Source of the DNA: B73-G16 sp964448445
Lineage (GTDB): Bacteria > Desulfobacterota > B13-G15
Length of the DNA stretch: 7,882 bases
Reading direction: 5' to 3'
Assembly (NCBI GenBank): GCA_964448445.1
Contig: CAYVAU010000064.1
Span: 1-7,882, forward strand
Every line of letters begins with the position of its first letter. Position 1 is the stretch's first letter. The notes under the pieces were generated by a model. That model searched no databases. It saw only the letters and a list, made by a program, of their open reading frames with translations, and was not told where the DNA came from. Positions 5,285-7,882 of this stretch are shown piece after piece. The position numbers and the translations under genes are program-made.

Positions 5285-7730
5285 GGCCTTGAAGACCAAG
5301 GACTTCGGCATCCTGGGATCCCGGCACTTTTCCTTCTCCCGCGGCCTCAATCTGGTCTTTGGCCCCAACGAGGCCGGAAAGACCACCCTTTTTGAGGCCA
5401 TCGAGCAGGCCCTCCTGGGAGTCCCTTTGAACCGCGATTATTCCGGTTCGGCCGAGGTCCTGCTCGTGATCGAGGGGAGGGAGGTATGGGTAGGTCCGAA
5501 AAGGGGAAGGCCCCAGATCCTCCGCCTCTCCAAGTCCCTTTTTGAGAGCCTCTATTTTGTCAGGACGGGGGAACTCGCTTTCAAAGGCCAGCGCGAACTC
5601 CTCAGGGACTTGAAGAAGAGGCTCCTGGATGTAGAACGGCTCTACAAGGCCATGGAGACCATAGAGAGGAAGCTCGGGCGTGGTTTGAAGCAACTGGGTG
5701 TGCGCATGATCCGCCAGGGGGAACTGGAAGGAGCCATAGAGGGGCTGAGGGTTGAGCTGGAAGAACTGGAGCGCAAAAGATCACTGCTTGAGCAAAGTGC
5801 CGAGGACCTGAGGCGTCTTAAGGTCCTAAAGGAGGAACAGGAGGGACTCAAGGCCCGGATGGCGGAGTTGGAACAGAAGGAAGAGCTCCTGAGGAAGGCC
5901 TCCCAAAAGAGGCAACTGAGGGAACAGTGGAAGCGCCTTTACGGCGAACGCAAAGACCTCCTGACCCTTCAGGAACTTCGCCGCCAGAGGGAATCCCTTT
6001 CCCTCTTTGATCCCTCCCTGCTGCGGGAACTCAAGGACCTCCAGCAAGAGGCCCAAGGGTTGCAGGAACGACTCGGGGTTTTACGGGAGAACCTAAGCCA
6101 AGTGGAGGAAGACCTTCGCAGGAAATTGCGGGAACTTGAGGCCCGAGGGGAAGAGCACCGGAAGATGCTCCTTCAACGGGATCGCTTATCCCTGCGCCTT
6201 GATGATCTCGGGAGGTTGGAAGAATTTGAAGGGCGCCTGGAGGACTTGAGAGAAAGGAGGGAGAAGGCCCTTGGCGAAATCGAGGAGGTGGAAAGGAAAC
6301 TGCAGGATCAATCCCAGGAGGTGGAGGCCTTAAAGGCGGAGAGGAATTTCCTTCGGAGGAAGTTGAGGCTTGCCCGATGGTTCATACCCTTTGGGATCCT
6401 CTTGCTTTTGGCGGGTATCCTCCTCTTGTTGGGGTCCAAGGGACCGTTCCTTTTGGGGCTGGGGTTGGCAGCAGGGGGATTTTTGGGGGTCCTGCTTTCC
6501 TACAGGAGGATACATTACCTCAGGGGATTGTCCAAGGGGAAGGAGGAGGAGCTCCGGGGACATGAGGAGAGGCTTCAGGAGCTTGTGGAGGCCAAAAGGA
6601 GGGGGCTTGAGGAGATCGAGCAGATCGGACGCGCCGTAAGGGAGGCCCTGGGTTCCTTTGGCCTGAGCGGCGAGGAGGAATTTCGCTTCAGGCTCAGGAA
6701 GGCGAGGGAGACCCGGGAAGGGCTTAGGGCCCTCGAAGCCAGGATAGGGGAGTTGGAAAGGACCCTTGAGGAGGGAAAAAGGGAGGTTCAGAGCTTGAGG
6801 GACAGGAAGGAGAAGCTAGAAAGGGAGATCGCGGAGGTAAAAGGAGCCTTGGAGCGAATAGAAGGGGAACAATCCAGGAGGCTGAGGGATTTGGGCCTGA
6901 GTTCCTTGAAAGAGCTGGAGGATAAGGTCAGCGAGAGGCAAGCGGTGGAGCAAAAGATCTCCCTTCTGGAGGGGAAGGGGGTGAGGTCCCTGCAGGAGGT
7001 GGAGAGGGAGATCGCCGAGGTGAACTTGAGGCTGAAGGAGCTCGAGGATGTGCCTGATGAGGTGGAGGGAGGGCGGGAACTCAGGGAGGCTCTCAGGCAA
7101 ACGAAGGAGGAACTCCTCGGATGCACAAGGGAGATAAGTGAGATTGAGGGGCGACTTTCGGAGAGGCAAAAGGCCCTGGGGATGGGGGAATCGGAGCTCT
7201 TCTTGAAGCTGAGGGCGCTGAGGGAGGAACTTTCGAGAAAGGAACGGTTGAGGCTCGACCTCTTCGCCCTGTACGAAATTTTCCAAGAAGTGGAGAGGAG
7301 ACTCGATCAGGAGCTGATGGAGCTTCTGCGCGGAAGGACGAGGGAATGGTTCGGTTTTGTGGTGGGGGAAAGGGTTAAAGACATCGAAATCGCTGGCAAT
7401 GACATAAGGGTCGTCATGGATGGGCGGACCCTAGGCTCCAGGGAGCTCAGCTCGGGGACGAGGGATCCCCTTTACTTTTCGGCCCGTGTGGCCATAGCCG
7501 AGAGGGTTCGGGGTTTGAGGACCCTTCTGCTCGACGATCCCTTCCTCACCTGTGATCCCGAAAGGACCGCGAAGATGTTGGAAATGATCGAGAGGCTCTC
7601 CTCCCGCTTTCAGATCATCCTGGCTACCAAGGACCCCTGGCTCAGGGATGAGGTCTCTCGGAGAGGGGCTACGGTGATAGAGTTGCGCGTCCTGGTTCAA
7701 AGAGATGATCGAGGAGGCCCAAGAGAGTGA
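5274..7730 (+). CDS. yhaN: YhaN-like Rad50/SbcC-type ATPase with a mid-protein membrane hairpin
   Basis: An 818-residue SMC/Rad50-like ATPase. The N-terminal half-site begins MWIKALKTKDFG, with Walker A GPNEAGKT at 30-37. The C-terminal half-site has the signature LSSGTRDPLYF (from 725), Walker B TLLLDDPF with D754-D755, and ILATKDPW near 782-789. Between them lie long Lys/Glu/Leu-rich coiled coils (about 165-365 and 415-690). They are interrupted by a hydrophobic hairpin, about 370-387 and 392-410, with a four-residue turn (SKGP) and basic flanks (RRKLRLAR, YRRIHYLR). No CxxC zinc hook is present. The basic flanks suggest both coiled coils and ATPase heads are cytoplasmic. The switch histidine expected after Walker B is absent. 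ATG 5274 is chosen because it aligns with the family N-terminus; TTG 5265 is in frame but adds only MRA. It should act with YhaO. Family is sure, function is not established. Confidence 0.9.
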   Translation: MWIKALKTKDFGILGSRHFSFSRGLNLVFGPNEAGKTTLFEAIEQALLGVPLNRDYSGSAEVLLVIEGREVWVGPKRGRPQILRLSKSLFESLYFVRTGELAFKGQRELLRDLKKRLLDVERLYKAMETIERKLGRGLKQLGVRMIRQGELEGAIEGLRVELEELERKRSLLEQSAEDLRRLKVLKEEQEGLKARMAELEQKEELLRKASQKRQLREQWKRLYGERKDLLTLQELRRQRESLSLFDPSLLRELKDLQQEAQGLQERLGVLRENLSQVEEDLRRKLRELEARGEEHRKMLLQRDRLSLRLDDLGRLEEFEGRLEDLRERREKALGEIEEVERKLQDQSQEVEALKAERNFLRRKLRLARWFIPFGILLLLAGILLLLGSKGPFLLGLGLAAGGFLGVLLSYRRIHYLRGLSKGKEEELRGHEERLQELVEAKRRGLEEIEQIGRAVREALGSFGLSGEEEFRFRLRKARETREGLRALEARIGELERTLEEGKREVQSLRDRKEKLEREIAEVKGALERIEGEQSRRLRDLGLSSLKELEDKVSERQAVEQKISLLEGKGVRSLQEVEREIAEVNLRLKELEDVPDEVEGGRELREALRQTKEELLGCTREISEIEGRLSERQKALGMGESELFLKLRALREELSRKERLRLDLFALYEIFQEVERRLDQELMELLRGRTREWFGFVVGERVKDIEIAGNDIRVVMDGRTLGSRELSSGTRDPLYFSARVAIAERVRGLRTLLLDDPFLTCDPERTAKMLEMIERLSSRFQIILATKDPWLRDEVSRRGATVIELRVLVQRDDRGGPRE

Positions 7731-7769
7731 GGTGGTTTCCTTTAACACTGAACTGTCTGAGATGTATCG

Positions 7770-7798
7770 AGCCCCGACACCACCTTTACAAGCCCCGA
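7770..7798 (+). repeat. Direct repeat AGCCCCGA, two copies 21 bp apart
   Basis: AGCCCCGA occurs at 7770-7777 and 7791-7798. The 21-bp period is two helical turns, placing both copies on one face of the DNA, and they flank the candidate -35 box at 7785-7790. An operator is possible, but an 8-bp repeat can be chance. Confidence 0.35.
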
Positions 7799-7812
7799 AA
7801 ATTGGTGTTAAT
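7785..7812 (+). promoter_or_regulatory. Possible promoter for tRNA-Arg
   Basis: TTTACA (7785-7790) matches the -35 consensus at five of six positions. GTTAAT (7807-7812) matches -10 at four of six, with a 16-nt spacer. Transcription would start near 7818-7820, a few bases before the tRNA. The position is right, but the -10 box is weak. The remainder of the 93-nt gap after yhaN shows only weak inverted repeats and no convincing terminator. Confidence 0.38.
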
Positions 7813-7823
7813 CTTACAAAAGG

Positions 7824-7882
7824 GCGCCTGTAGCTCAGCTGGACAGAGCAGCGGACTTCTAATCCGCGGGTCGGGGGTTCGA
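7824..7882 (+). tRNA. tRNA-Arg, anticodon UCU (3' end outside window)
   Basis: The 5' acceptor strand is GCGCCTG (7824-7830), followed by TA at positions 8-9. The D-arm pairs GCTC (7833-7836) with GAGC (7846-7849) around AGCTGGACA. The anticodon arm pairs GCGGA (7851-7855) with TCCGC (7863-7867) around CTTCTAA. The anticodon TCT at 7858-7860 reads AGA, and AGG by wobble. The variable loop is GGGTC, then the T-arm 5' strand GGGGG and TTCGA reach the window edge. The T-arm 3' side and 3' acceptor are missing only because of the cut. AGG is the dominant arginine codon in the neighbouring genes, so this is a heavily used tRNA family here. Confidence 0.95.

Noticed and set aside
7730..7785. AGGTGGT / ACCACCT inverted repeat as a terminator after yhaN
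   Set aside because: Seven base pairs with a 42-nt loop and no following T-run does not make an intrinsic terminator.
7705..7833. A 42-codon open frame starting at ATG 7705 within the yhaN tail and stopping inside the tRNA
   Set aside because: It has no good ribosome site, shows no recognisable protein features, and its end lies in the tRNA gene. It is more likely chance.
1..7882. Mobile elements, CRISPR arrays, phage genes or a novel defence island
   Set aside because: No transposase, integrase, repeat-spacer pattern or long terminal repeat was seen. The tRNA at the edge is a common integration site, but no integrase or att-like repeat lies in this window.

Overview
The window looks like the chromosome of a thermophilic, or thermophile-derived, bacterium; the lineage cannot be fixed from sequence alone. 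The bacterial signs are a near-consensus -35/-10 promoter, purine-rich Shine-Dalgarno sites, an intrinsic terminator hairpin, ThiL, and a YhaM-type exonuclease. The thermophile signs are AGG-dominated arginine codons, Lys/Glu-rich proteins, and a Thermotoga/archaeal-style polyamine gene set (short SpeD plus pyruvoyl-dependent arginine decarboxylase). Every protein gene is on the + strand. No mobile element, CRISPR array or phage gene is visible.

Layout. (1) 1-361: the 3' part of thiL (thiamine-monophosphate kinase), overlapping a yhaM-like OB-fold/HD-domain 3'-5' exonuclease gene (343-1293). (2) 1290-1501: the only sizeable gap between protein genes. It holds a strong sigma70-type promoter whose -35 box overlaps the yhaM stop region, then at once a 12-bp hairpin with a U-tract, then a structured leader. 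(3) 1502-3246: a polyamine cassette of speD (S-adenosylmethionine decarboxylase), pdaD (pyruvoyl-dependent arginine decarboxylase) and speB (agmatinase family). (4) 3216-4268: a short Old Yellow Enzyme-family flavoprotein with a C-terminal cysteine cluster. (5) 4265-7730: a yhaO-like Mre11/SbcD-type nuclease gene and a yhaN-like Rad50/SbcC-type ATPase gene whose coiled coil is interrupted by a hydrophobic hairpin. (6) 7731-7882: a short spacer with a possible promoter, then the first 59 nt of tRNA-Arg(UCU), cut by the window end.

How the genes work together. PdaD makes agmatine from arginine. SpeB removes urea either from agmatine, giving putrescine, or from N1-aminopropylagmatine, giving spermidine directly as in Thermus and Thermococcus. 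SpeD supplies the decarboxylated SAM that donates the aminopropyl group; the aminopropyltransferase (SpeE) is not in the window. YhaM, YhaO and YhaN are the three products of the Bacillus subtilis yhaONM cluster; here all three are present but yhaM is separated from yhaO-yhaN by the polyamine cassette and the flavoprotein gene. From speD to yhaN the genes overlap or are 1 nt apart, so six genes probably form one translationally coupled operon.

The most interesting points are the membrane-hairpin Rad50-like protein paired with an Mre11-like nuclease, the linkage of this nuclease set to polyamine synthesis, and the promoter-hairpin arrangement ahead of speD.
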